This document shows positions 38,476 to 50,613 of a stretch of DNA of 64,000 nucleotides, one piece after another; position 1 is the first letter of the stretch; each line of letters opens with the position of its first letter. Source of the stretch: Rhynchonema sp. JSB1_4 (taxonomy: Eukaryota > Nematoda > Chromadorea > Monhysterida > Xyalidae); assembly GCA_030248065.1 (NCBI GenBank), contig JASAMV010007442.1, positions 61,525 to 125,524 on the forward strand, given 5' to 3'. A model generated the notes under the pieces. The model worked only from the letters and a program-made list of their open reading frames with translations, was not told the DNA's origin and ran no database searches. The position numbers were made by a program, and so were the translations under genes.

Positions 38476-40476
38476 CTAAGCAACGGCCTTTGTGTTGGTG
38501 TCGAGAGGTAGACTCATGTGACGTTCGGCTGATGATTGGTTACGTAGAGTGCCACGACGATTGGGATTGGCTTGGTTGTACCTGGATTGGGTAAAGGCTG
38601 ATGCATTCGTACTGACGATGACGTGGTGCACAGTCTGTCTATGAAAGCACTTCGAAAGAGACTGCGGGAAACACACTGCACAACTCATAATTGCAACAAT
38701 TCCATACAGCAGCCCAAACCGACCCGTTCTTGAGTGACTGTTCAATGAATATACCGATGTTGCACCAGGCCTCCCTCTGTTGCTCGGTTTGTCGCGCGTG
38801 ACCGAATTCCATTGCGCTGCTGATAAACGCATCGCCGATGGCTTTCCAGTATTTGTCGGTGAAACCATTGGTGCTGCAAACATCACTGCGTGTCAATGGT
38901 GGAAATAAAAGCAATTTTGTCATGTGTGGAGGGTTGAATGTTTTTTCAGCATTAGTTTTCCGTGAAACATCACCAAATCGTGAATTTTGTGCGTCTGCAA
39001 AGCTGCAATGCTCACGAACGTAAAACCAACTATGAGGGTTTTGACGGTCACAATACGTGTCCATCTTATCCGCACTGACGATTACCATAATAGAAACAAT
39101 TGAGACCTGTGTCCAACCAATGAACATACGCGAATTGTGCGTGGAATCGTCCCAACTCCTCGAGTCTGGTCTCGATTTGCTTTGGCTGTTCTAGGTGATT
39201 GACCACATAGTCGAATGTATCCGTCATTTTGCCGTAATGATACGATAAATCCGGTGCTTTGCCCTTGCTGCGTTGTGCGTCAAAGTACACTTCGCGTGCT
39301 TTCGGCAGTTTCATTAGTGCGGCCTGCATGCGTTGAACAAAATAGCATGGGTAGGACTTACAATTAGTGGCACTATGGCTGGTATCGATCCAGTCCCGTC
39401 CCAATAGTCCTTGCATTGGTCCCCCTTTTTGTATTGATGTGTGTTTCGAGATTCGCTGATGCAAGCTGATTCACTTGTTCTCCAATACTTTTCATGTTCA
39501 ATGAACTATACTTCTAAATATCAGCAAAAATGTCTGGGTTGCCTTGAGGGCTGCATTGAAGCAAGAAATACCAATGTTATTGGTCAGACGGTAAGGTGCT
39601 TTGAGGGCACGCCTTTGCGCAAGACCAGTGACACGTTGCTGTTTCGGCCCGTAACGCCTGACAGCTTAGGTGATCCGGGCCAGTCGTCAGAGACGAAATC
39701 ACCGGGTGTACACCCCAAAATGCCACATGCTCCAAGAGACTAAATAGTCCCATTGAAACATAAGGCAAATAACGTGCACTGGTCATCTTACCTTACTTTA
39801 CCGTCTGACCAATAACATTGGTATTTCTTGCTTCAATGCAGCCCTCAAGGCAACCCAGACATTGAATGCAAAATGACCAGTGCACGTTATTTGCCTTATG
39901 TTTGAATGGGACTATTTAGTCTCTTGGAGCATGTGGCATTTTGGGGTGTACACCCGGTGATTTCGTCTCTGACGACTGGCCCGGATCACCTAAGCTGTCA
40001 GGCGTTACGGGCCGAAACAGCAACGTGTCACTGGTCTTGCGCAAAGGCGTGCCCTCAAAGCACCTTACCGTCTGATCAGCAAAAATAATATCAGCAGCAA
40101 GACAGCAGAAAAGCATCAAAACAAAAATACAATACAAAACCGAGGCAGGATCACTGAGCTTCATCCACTGTAGCAGTGCGATGCTGCGAAATCTATTGAG
40201 GGACACATGGTCTGATCCAATAACTGTTTCATTTCGTGCGAAACACACCTGAAATATGACATCACCGGGGTGAACCTGTCCTCTGGTGGCCCGTTCCTCT
40301 TTGTACATGCGTTGCAGCTGTCGTGCTTCGCCCACTGTCAACTGGAATGTTTCTTGCGAGTTCTTTTGGAAGAATATTTTGCGTTTTGTCATCGACTCCT
40401 GACGTTTGATGCTCGTGTTTCGTTTGCCGCCGCCTTCACTGGCATTCTTGGAATTTGATGATGTTTCGTTACCCAT
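38476..40476 (-). CDS. Globin with N-myristoylation signal, 225 aa
   Basis: Four exons (40249-40476, 39130-39323, 38724-38873, 38476-38581) sum to 678 bases in one frame. The N terminus MGNETSSNSK fits the myristoylation rule (Gly2, Ser/Thr at 6), followed by about 40 basic, Ser-rich residues. The globin fold starts near LTVGEARQLQRMYKEE. Helix E has YHYGKMTDTFDYVV with a distal His candidate; helix F has LEELGRFHAQF with the proximal His; helices G and H are GFTDKYWKAIGDAFISSAME and EAWCNIGIFIEQSL. A polar C-terminal extension of about 30 residues follows. This layout suits a membrane-anchored sensor- or redox-type globin more than an oxygen store, as seen among nematode GLB proteins. Intron 1 carries a complex inverted repeat. 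Confidence 0.85.
38598..38685 (+). repeat. Intronic hairpin element, copy d
   Basis: Carries TGCATTCGTACTGACGATGA, then CAGTCT...AGACTG as outer pair around CTATGAAAGCAC. It lies in globin intron 3, antisense to the gene. Confidence 0.55.
39531..40079. mobile_element. Interlocked inverted repeats in globin intron 1
   Basis: Two inverted pairs overlap in the order A-B-A'-B': A 39531-39598 with A' 39793-39861, and B about 39582-39786 with B' 39871-40079. The B unit has ends GGTCAGACGGTAAGGT and its complement. B and B' are almost identical over about 200 bases. Either one element inserted in another copy or an assembly fold-back. Confidence 0.65.
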
Positions 40477-43416
40477 ATTGAAAGATATATGCTGAAAATT
40501 ATGGGTTTGACTACTATGTACATATATGTAGATGCCATAGTGCTGAAACTATATTTTCACCTAACTTCCTCAGGCCATGTACAAGCTTGCTGAGTCCCAA
40601 AGCGTATGTATAAAATCAGTGGAAAAACTTGTTTTATGAAAAACCATGTGGTTGCGTATCTGAGTGATGCTGGGACAAGTTGCCATTTCAAGTTACTGTT
40701 AATTTTTATCCCAGAATCTGGCCGGGAACTGGTAGCATGCCTGTGTTCTGAAGTTTTATTTTAAAAAAAATTATTTATGTGGCCCAGAATACAAAAACCT
40801 CGTACCGCACGCTGTTGTTGAGCTAAGGCCAATAATGTTTTTGGAAACTCAATCGGGGCTAATTCTGAGGTCGTCGACGCCATCACATAATTTGTGCGCT
40901 GACTCGGGCTGCATTGCGTCGACACTTAACGCCGACAGCTTGCAACGACGACATTAGTATTAGCCTCCTAGAGGTCGCAAAGATCACCGGGGTCAAGAAC
41001 CAAGATCAAGGCGCGGAAGTAATTCAAAACAATCTTACAGGCACAATTACTTGTTCTATTGGTATTCAACATACAAAACCGGTGGCTGAGAATTATGCCG
41101 ACCGACCAAATGCAAAAAAAGAAGGTATTATGAAAAGCAGCGTATCGGCACGCAGTGCGGCACGACACATCAACGACCATAGGAAATTAATGCTCGGTTC
41201 ATGAGATCCAGTAGGTTTCGACCATTTCTCATGGGGATAAGCACGAATGAAATTAAAAAAGCACAAGCCGCAGTCAGAGACAACTGCACTTCTGTATGGG
41301 AGTTTGTGTGACTGAAGCACACAATGTTGTCTGGACTGGACAAGAATAAAAATGTTTTCTGAATGGTGTCATACAGGGCCTGCTCTACGCTCCGATAAGT
41401 CCAAGTTCAATGCAGTTCAATGAATAGAGGCTTAATTACGTGGACTGCTGTTTACAGGCTTCACAAATGCGTGTTTTTTGAATGACATCATACCGTACAT
41501 GTCACGTCATCAATGTGATCACAAGTGCTCAATAACGCTCTTGATAAACAAATGCCTACATTGGAGCAAGACATTTGTGTCACCCTGTAACCTAGCCGAC
41601 TGTTGCTAAAACGTCAAAATCTAAACGGAAGTTGTACTGCTGTGGTGACATTCGCACGGCATATGCAATTCAATGCAGTACAGAAAAGGATGGCGTTCGC
41701 ACATTTGACAGTTTTGTCACATTGTTTTTGTCAGCCAGGTTGACAAACGAACTGGAGACACACACCGCGGTCGACTTTTCATTTGAAAGGCGTTTATTAT
41801 TTTCAAATAAATGGTCTTCTTTGGTAAAAGGCCGTTATTGGTATGCTACTACCTCATATACAGTGGTATAGTAGTTTATGGTGAAGCCCTCTCCATGGAA
41901 TAATTTTACCGTTTATTTTGGTCCCTAATCTGACGCTAACTTTTGAGCGAGCCATATACTGTACATATACCAGCAATGAGTATTCGTTATAGTCACCGAA
42001 AACGGCGGGTCTCTATCGTGTCACCATAACGAGAGTAGACTAAACACACAAGATGCTGCACGTGTAGGTATTTTTGAACGGTACAGAATATAAAATGAGG
42101 TTCTCGTGGTCCATAGTGGCAGAAACACGCAAAAACTCAGCTCAGATGTCGATACATGCATAATGAATGAATGAACTGCTAGTAGGTACATACTGAGTGC
42201 GTGCATGCATGAAAGTTACTTTTTAGCTGAAACTATCGAGCCACTGGGTACATTCATGCATGTGCAAGACAGCCATTTGAAAGAAGCACTGCGGTCAACT
42301 GAAAATAGTATGCCTAGAAGGACGGATATACCTAACCATTCCAACACGCAAAATTGGCAATCACTCTTCAATTCGTAAGGCTTTTGCTGAGAACCTACTG
42401 TGGGTGCATAAGATTTGGGGCACAATAATTACGAGCTGAAAACAACAGCGGATGTTTTTGACGACGACCATAACCCAGCGAGACAACCAGCTGCTCATTT
42501 TGGCTCGAAATACGAAATTTGTGTCGCACGTTGTGTCTGACTGGTTGCTGTGTGTGTGTGTGTGTACTTGAAAGGTGTCCAAGGTGCGTTACCTGTGCGC
42601 AAAACTGGTCTCTGGGCAGCGAAATCAACGTTTTAGCCGTCGCTTTCGTGCGTCATTAGGCAAAGACAAGGCGCATATCTTCGTATACGAGGTGAGTGCG
42701 AAGTGTGTTTTTGTTGAAAGCTTTGCTGCCCCAAGCCTCATCCACTTCTAAACTTCTTCAGCAGCAGGATTTCAGCTCAGCAGCGCGTTTACTCATGCGT
42801 ACAAATGTGGCACCGCACCAAACTGATATGTTATAAACTTGTTGTTGTGGTTTGTTTGAGTTTGTAAGGTGCGTGCTCTGAAGATGATAATTGAAGTGCC
42901 TGAGAAAGTGATGGCAAGAATTATGGGTACAACTATAGGTTACAGCAAAGACAGGCCTGTGGAACCGATTAATTGCTCACGCCCATTTGGGAGGTGCAAA
43001 CCTGTGCAGTTTGTCGCATGACTGACAGATCGTTTGTTTTTATGCAAGATGATCACTACGAAAGTGGAAAACACATGGTTTTCATCAGAGAGCATACATA
43101 ATGTGTGTAAGTAAGCCATAAAGCCACGGAGGATACAACAATAGACACGTGAACAAGATAAAAAACTGAGATGCAACGTTTTGGACAGGGAGAAAGACTG
43201 CAAGTTATGCGGTCATGATGAGCGTATAGATGCAGTACGGTGCTGCCTCGGAGTATACATGGTACATACACAGGACACACGACACAGCAGCACAAACAAA
43301 TGAATCACACCGGTTGACTAGGGGTTAGATCTACATCAACAAGCATAACGAACGGACACGTCCAGGTCCAGATCTGAAACGGTGACGCAGGTTCTGGTCT
43401 AAGTCGTGTCACGTGT
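40477..43416. other. No gene seen
   Basis: AT-rich intergenic sequence between the globin start and the end of the astacin gene. A short TG microsatellite lies near 42550. No coding frame supported. Confidence 0.4.
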
Positions 43417-44861
43417 TCAACTGGTCCGGAACTCCTCGTCAGTGGTGAAACCAGAGCGACCAGCCCCGCCTTTGCCACCCTCCGGTCGCAGCACCCCGTC
43501 GCACAGACCACACGATCGTTTGCAGAAGATCTTCATGAACTTGGACTCGGTCTTGCATTCGCCGATGCGGGCCCAATAGCCGCAGAATAGATTGCGATCC
43601 AGACAAGTCTCGTTGGGTGTGATTGGGGGTGATGGCGCTGCAAGTGGAGATCGGGAAAATTGTCACACGAATTGGGACCATATGAAATTCGCAATCGCGG
43701 TAATCCGCATTGGTCACGGGACTTTTGTGACAACGATGTTTAGCGATTCGCTGATGACGCCAGCGCTTCGACTGGTGTGAAAATTGTTCCGACTTTCCAC
43801 GACACCAGCATAATAAACAACCTTCACATTGATCTGCCATTAGTAAATATCGATATATTCGTTGCACCTACATATTGTATTTATGCCTAACGTAATGTTG
43901 AAAGTCACGTGACCCATGTCAAGTGTTGACCTGACCGAATATCAAGTTCGATACCCGATATGGTGACATCTGCGATAATCATTCGTGAAACTCACTTGAT
44001 TCATAACAGAGTGCGCACGATTTCTTGCAGTAATGGTTCATGTACTTCGAACTCCATTTGCAGTGACCAATGTCGGCCCACATTTCGCAATGTGCGTTTA
44101 GATCTGAGCATTTTTCTGCAAAATAAGCCAGTTCTGAGATTTTAGCGCTTCAATAAATCTGCTGGTTTCACATGACTCACACAGACGGAGTTAAATTCTG
44201 ACTGCTACTGCCCATGAAGTCAGAGTATAAACCGACCTTAACTCCCAGTGCATTGCCTGTCTGTGAAAGCAGCACGAAATGGGAAAAAACTCACTGCTGT
44301 TAGGTAAACATCATGGCATTGATTCAGATATGGTACCACTGCAAGACAGACCTGTGTCTGGTTCCTGCGTAGTCGTAGCCGTCTGATCAGTCGACCCCTC
44401 CTCGCCGTCCACAACGCATCCGTAGAGTTTGTTCACTTTCTGCGCATCGATTTTGCTCAACCTGAATCGTTGTCCGATTTCGTAATCCGAATTTCGCGGC
44501 AAAATCGTCGGTTTGCCATTACGTGAGAATGCCAGTTTGTGGTAGTGCATCACAGATTCGTAGTCGTAGGGCATCTCCAGGGAATCGATGATTTTACGCG
44601 GGTACTTCTCGAAGTTTCGCAGCATTCCTGTCGTAGGATAATGGATTTCTGTGATAGGCTGCCTTCACAATGCATGCGAGTTGGCGATTTTATGAGTTTG
44701 CGACTTAGGACTTGCGAGCTTGCGAGCCAGAATTTCAATCAATGGACACTCACAACTCGCATGCGAGCTCGCACTCGCAAAATCGCAACGTCGCTATCCG
44801 CAAACTCGCGTTTGAAACAGTTTAGATCCGATCCATACCCCCTTTTTAACAAAAAACTCCC

Positions 44862-44899
<38 letters not shown>

Positions 44900-47429
44900 A
44901 AACAAAAAAAAAACATAAAAAAACAAACAAAAAAAAAATGTTCACAACATGCGCGCGAGTCGGTTGTTGCATGATCTGATCATCCACAACTTCAAATCTT
45001 GCTTTTTAAAATCAATCAATTTATGTTGTTAGAAAAACACAAATTCTGCTGGAACATCAATTCCGTTTAGATTTATAACCTATGTAAACTTGTTTTTGTA
45101 TGCATTAGGAAAAAATCAGCAAAGTTATATCAACAGTCATCAAACCGCATGTAACACTGGTTAAAACAGACCAGGTATATTTTAGAAATCAAATTCATCG
45201 AAATTATTGTTTTTTTGTGATCAGGAAAGCAATCGCACGCCAAACCCACATTCAGAATTTAGAACCAATCCTAATCGGCAAAACGGGCAACCAGAAAGCA
45301 CGCTGCTATTGCTCGTCAAAGAACAACAAGCAAACGAACCCGGTTTTATATTCGCCTCGATAATATCCACATTAGCATCTCTGTCAGTTCGACTATGTTC
45401 ATGGAAGAATCCCAACGCGTGCATCAGCTCGTGTGCTATTATACCCTTGGTGAAACATTTGCCAACCTCCAGCGACACTGTTTGGTTGCCACCGGCACGA
45501 CCGACGTATGATGAACAGCTGGGAGTGATTGGGAAATTATGAACTATTAAAGTCCATCCCAGTGCTGTGTCTACTTCTGAGGGGGACATACTGCACCCTG
45601 AGCCTGAGGCCCAAAACGGGGGAGATATACTGTACCCTCCGTCTGACAATTTTGGGGGGAAGAACCAGTTTGGGGGAAGATGTTTTGAGGGGGGAGATAC
45701 TGTACCATGCTCCTTTCGCTGGAAGTGCGTTTTTATGGCTAAAAAATGCACAATTTGCGCGTAGCATAAAAATTTTTGCGTTTTAGTCGATGTTTACTAG
45801 ATTTTAGTTATTTTTGACCAAAAAAGTACTTTTAGGGTGAACATGTGGTAAAAATAGGGACAGATAATGTACCAGACGCGGGGGCACTTTTTTCCTGATT
45901 CTTCTCAGTAGATCAAGTAACGTTTCATTATCTTTCCACCATAGTTTTACGGTCTCAGCCAAATGAGAATGACATAATGGCTCAGTCTCGCGGACTCACC
46001 CAAAGTGCTTGTTCTTCTTCACATACAGATAGTCGTAGTCCGAATCGGTCCGTGGCACAAATCTGACACATGTCTTGTTCTTGTATTCATCAAATGCCTG
46101 CGCTATAGCTGCGCGTTGGTCAGTATCTAAACGATCCTCCAGCATGTACGGCACTCGGCCGTTTGGCCACAGTTTGTCCGGGTACGTGCCAAGATTCAAC
46201 GCGCTGTTGTACTGCAAAGCGGAGGAATTTTTGTTTGAAACATATACTCGTTTTGCCAACCGCAAACCTGCAGGAGCAGTCATGTTTCAATCTTAGCATA
46301 ATGGCAAAACAGCTCGAAGTTCTTTGGGTTACGTATGTAGCTATCTGGTACATTTGCACTGACGATGACCGTGTCCGTCTGTGACCGCAGTTCAAATCAT
46401 TCAACTGAAAACATGCTGCACAATTTACACTGAGTAAGAGGCACGCCATTTTGGCCAATCACAAGCGTGATGACTAACCGGTTGTCCAAAAATATGATCG
46501 TATGATGAGTCGTCCCTGAGCACTTTCGACTCATAATCTCCGACGTTGATGCCTTGGATGTCGCCCTCGAATAGATCTGGAAATAATGTTGTGATTTTTT
46601 TGAAATTTTGAATATTTGATTTACAAAGCAGCGTACCTGGCACTTGCATCGCTTGCAACTCATCGTCCGTTGGCTTTCTGACTGAAAAAAGTAGGGAACT
46701 TTTTTGCTTGTGAATGTGAGAAAAAACCAACACATGAAACATCCGGCTGTTTAGGATATTCAATAGCTACTGCGCATGCCAATCCAACATTGGCACAAAA
46801 TTCAACAGACAACACAGTAACTTAGCTTACCAGGTAACGAAAGCGCCCGTTCGAAATCGATTGGCAACAGGAAATTATCTGAAAGAATGTGTTTTTTCAT
46901 TTTGAACAATGTGACTGACAACGTTCACACCCTCACCATCAGTTATTCTCTGTCTGTGTGGAGCGTCCGGTAGATCTGTGTTGGTTCTGGTCGATCGAAG
47001 CCGAAGTAATCTCTGCAATTGGTGCATCAGTTTGGTTTCATACAAACGATTTTGGTCACTTGGTGCATTTGCAGCGACGGTGACCTGGTGCACCACTGTC
47101 TGTCTGAATGCAGCTCGACATCGCAAATTGACTGCTGTCATAAACAGAACATAGTTTGTTCGCCCCTCTTATTGCCCAGCAGACTGCCTGGGCCTCAAGG
47201 AGCAAATACCTAATTTAGCCAGCCCACCACTCACGAACAACAGTGTCGGCCATTGTTCTGCCTGCGCATCAGCTGGAGTTGGCGGTCTCACCAGAGTGCG
47301 TTGTTGTGCTTGACAGGTCACGTGATTGTGTGTCAGCAACAACAGTACACAAGCTATTAGATTCCATTGCAGATGCGATAATCCGGGTGTTAATCGACGC
47401 AGCAACCACAATAGCGGCAGACGATACAT
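43417..47429 (-). CDS. Secreted astacin metalloprotease with ShK domain
   Basis: Nine exons (47235-47429, 46937-47012, 46831-46878, 46637-46681, 46479-46576, 46000-46211, 45340-45518, 44352-44627, 43417-43637) sum to 1350 bases, 449 residues. A hydrophobic N-terminal segment ([18 protein letters not shown]) serves as signal peptide. The prodomain has LFEGDI, the aspartate-switch motif that keeps astacins latent. The catalytic domain begins near [11 protein letters not shown] and holds the zinc site [19 protein letters not shown] and the Met-turn SVMHY. A Thr-rich linker leads to a six-cysteine ShK domain ([20 protein letters not shown]). The order matches nematode NAS proteases with ShK; substrates are unknown. 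All active-site residues are present. Confidence 0.93.
44842..44940. other. Poly-A rich, G-free stretch in an astacin intron
   Basis: About 100 bases of mainly A with some C and T and no G on the plus strand. It resembles the larger block at 6662-7248 and ends as abruptly. It could be a retroposon tail or an assembly seam. Confidence 0.5.
46341..46392 (+). repeat. Intronic hairpin element, copy e
   Basis: Carries TGGTACATTTGCACTGACGA followed by CCGTCTGTGACCGCAG. It lies in astacin intron 5, antisense. Confidence 0.5.
47058..47117 (+). repeat. Intronic hairpin element, copy f
   Basis: Carries TTGGTGCATTTGCAGCGACG, then TGACCTGGTGCACC and CTGTCTGAATGCAG. It lies in astacin intron 1, antisense. 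Confidence 0.5.
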
Positions 47430-50400
47430 TGTAGAATACCGGGACGGGTGGGAAGGGGGAAGTAGCTAACGCACCGCACCGATTTGTGTGCCGCGGACAG
47501 TCAACAGAATGGCACTTTGGAAAAAACGAGGAAGGAATTGGAAGGACGGGAAATCCCGGCCGGATATGGTTCCTATATTTTGATAGGTCGATTCGTCAAC
47601 GATATAGGCGTTTCATTGTTGAACATTCATGTACTGCGAGCTCCAACGATGTAATAGGGAACGATGTAATGTGCTGGAGCCCTGTAATCACATTCGAATG
47701 ATCATAAAGTGAAAGCGTAAAATACATATTTGGTGATCGCGCGTGCGCAAACCTTTTTTCGATTGAATAAAAAAGTGTGCCCATGCGCGTATACTACAAG
47801 AGTGTCAAAGGTTGTGGGGCATAGGGCAAAGTGCAGCGTAGTTGTACCATAGTTGTCGTACCACTCACTATAATACTCGCAATCCAATTATTTTCCTCCA
47901 CTCAAGCTCGCATTCACGCGTGAAATCTGGATACTTATAGGTATAGATGCGTTGGTTAGGGTATGTAGCGACTTGAAGTTATGTCTTATCACCGCCGCAG
48001 GGTCCTTATCATTGGAAACGGTGCATTTTGGGGCCGATCGGTAAAACGTGTGATTTGTGACACTTGTGCAGCCCTAGAACTGACGTATAGGAATACAGAG
48101 ATATATGGAAAAAGTGTGACAACATGGGAGGCGAATAATAAGAATAACAAGAAGGCAGCCTCTTTTTGCAAACGACAACGAGACAACGTTTGGCGACAAC
48201 GACAAAAATAAAAAAATATTAACACAATATAATGAATTATGATCAACAGATATATCGATGTGTATTTACGAAACGTGACAGCACAGATCGGATAGGACCC
48301 TACGCCCAGTCGCATTATCATTATTTTATGATTGTGGGGACTGGATTGCGAGCATAGGCGGGCGGGAGGCAAACTGTTCTCCTTCTCTTTCTTTGCGTCC
48401 AACAAAATGTGGACATTCACACAGTCCCAGTGATTAGATGTGCTGATCAGTCAGTCATGTTTGTCATCAATCGGACGTGGAGCACTTGCACTGATCCGAA
48501 TACAAACCTTGTGAAAGGGGACCGGAACTGGAACCTATTGATGTGAATGAAAGTGGACAGTGCGATGTTTATTTTTGACGCCCGTCCGCCGATGTCTGGC
48601 TAGCCTAGCTCCGCCCACATTGGTACACAGTGTGTTGGAAGGGGGCGCAGGCTTGGCAATGAGAATGTTGCATCAACATTTGGGCCACCCTGTAGTGGAC
48701 GGTCACTACCAGCTGATATGAATGCAGCAGCCAGTTCTGCTGTGCGCGTCGCGTGTCATTACTGTGGTGACATTATATCGGGTACCATCATCGTGCCTTG
48801 AAACATTACTTGCGTTGTTCACAGTGTACCCAAGATGATTACCATGTGATCCGACGTTGTTGACCCTTCAGATATGACACCCTCTTGCTTCGCATATCAA
48901 GTGCAGAGGTATAGGTCTCTCGCAAACGGCGCGCGAAACTCACCTACCTTGCATACAGACAAGACTGATCATAAATGTGAAGTTTACCTAAAACGAAAGT
49001 AAAGTAGCATTCGAGCCAGTTTCCAACCGTATTGTATGCGCGCAACATGTCTCAGCACATCTCTAACCAAAAAGGCGACGGCTTACGTATAAAGACGCGA
49101 GTTTTATTTCCGCCGTAAATTTGCGAGGCAGAACAAGTTAACGAAAAGGAGGGACAACTGAATCCACAAAGTGACCATATCGAACAAAAATGGACAGCTG
49201 ACCAGCCCATAACAACACAAAGATGTTGCTGGTGTATCTGGTTTTTATGAGTTGATTTTCTCTTTTGTTTATTTGTTGCACCACCACAACTCGGTTGTTT
49301 ACACAATATCCTATATTATCACTGACTGGAGTGACCGCCTGCGCACCACGTGCAGCACAATGCGGGATTATGGGGTACGATTGGCAGCACATGTTGTTGC
49401 CTAGCTACAGTGCCCACACCCAACACCCTTGTCGCCGACCCCAGCTAACAAAGTGCAGATTACAGGCTATATGACTATGGGATGCTGCTTTTTTATTATT
49501 TGCGCGCAGAAAAACTCTTGGTTGGAAAAATGTTCAGCCTTGTGGAAGCACAGAGGTCCGTCAGACTTGTAGCTGCACAGGTATATATTCGCAATGTGCA
49601 ATGTTAAGTGGTGATTAGGTGATAGCGCGCCGGGGATCGATTGTGGATTACGAAAACGTGTGAAAAGGGAAGCATAGCGCGTCTGCGCGGAACCTTTCCA
49701 CATCATTACAATAAAAAGATGAAATAACAAAACCTACGCACTTTCAAAAAATGAACTTGCATGACAACAGAAATTTTATTATTTTTGATTCATGCAGCGG
49801 CAATTTCAAGCTGAACAGAAGAAAAAATTGAACAAGAATCAGTGATACAAAATACCTGCACATAGCTCTAGCGATCTGATTAGCATTTACGACTGACAAC
49901 CAATTTATGTATGTGATTAATTCAGACCGATAAATTCCATCCATTATCATATGCTAAATCTCGCATTGATACAATATTCAGCAATAGTGCTAAGACGATA
50001 ATATGGTATCTAACGTCTGAGCTTTGCCGAACATTGTGAGAAAACACGCAAATTGATGGTATTTTTACACGCTACAAAGAGTGAAGACCCGCATTTCTTA
50101 ACAGAAATTCCGAATCAGTGCAGTGAAGCACCCAAATAAACTTTTTACTTATGAAAAACTACACCAGCGAAATACAAAAAAAACCAGAAAACAACAGCGC
50201 GTGAACAACAAACGAATAACAAAGTGCAGAAACTGTTGGCGAAGCCAAACAAAAAATGTAGAACTCGAACGAAGAAAAAATCACCACGAAAAAATATCAT
50301 CACAGACCGTATGTACACAACACCAAGAAAACGGATAACTCAATGCAGCGCAATGTTGGTGAACTAAACAGATTTCTTTCACTTGAGCGACAACATGATA

Positions 50401-50613
50401 CGTAATGTAAGGTGCCTGGACAGAATTCAACAGTAACAAAATAAGAAAAACCAACGAAGAACGGTCCCTCAGTACTTTGAGCATTGATTGAAGCACAGCT
50501 GACAAGGTGAAAGAAACACATGGGTAGTGGCGGCACAAAAGTAGGCTGAGCCACCAGAAAATCACGGGACAAGGGCTGGTCATTAACCCTTATAAGAGAC
50601 CCCGGTAAGTGCA
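47430..50613. other. No gene seen
   Basis: About 3 kb between the astacin start and the helicase-like stop. I looked here on the minus strand for the missing second RecA domain of the helicase-like gene and found no matching exon. Confidence 0.4.

Noticed and set aside
39916..40249. Globin first exon read on past its donor into the inverted repeat (186-codon frame)
   Set aside because: The globin continues after donor GTGTGT at 40248 with the helix B segment at 39323. The extra residues come from the mobile element.
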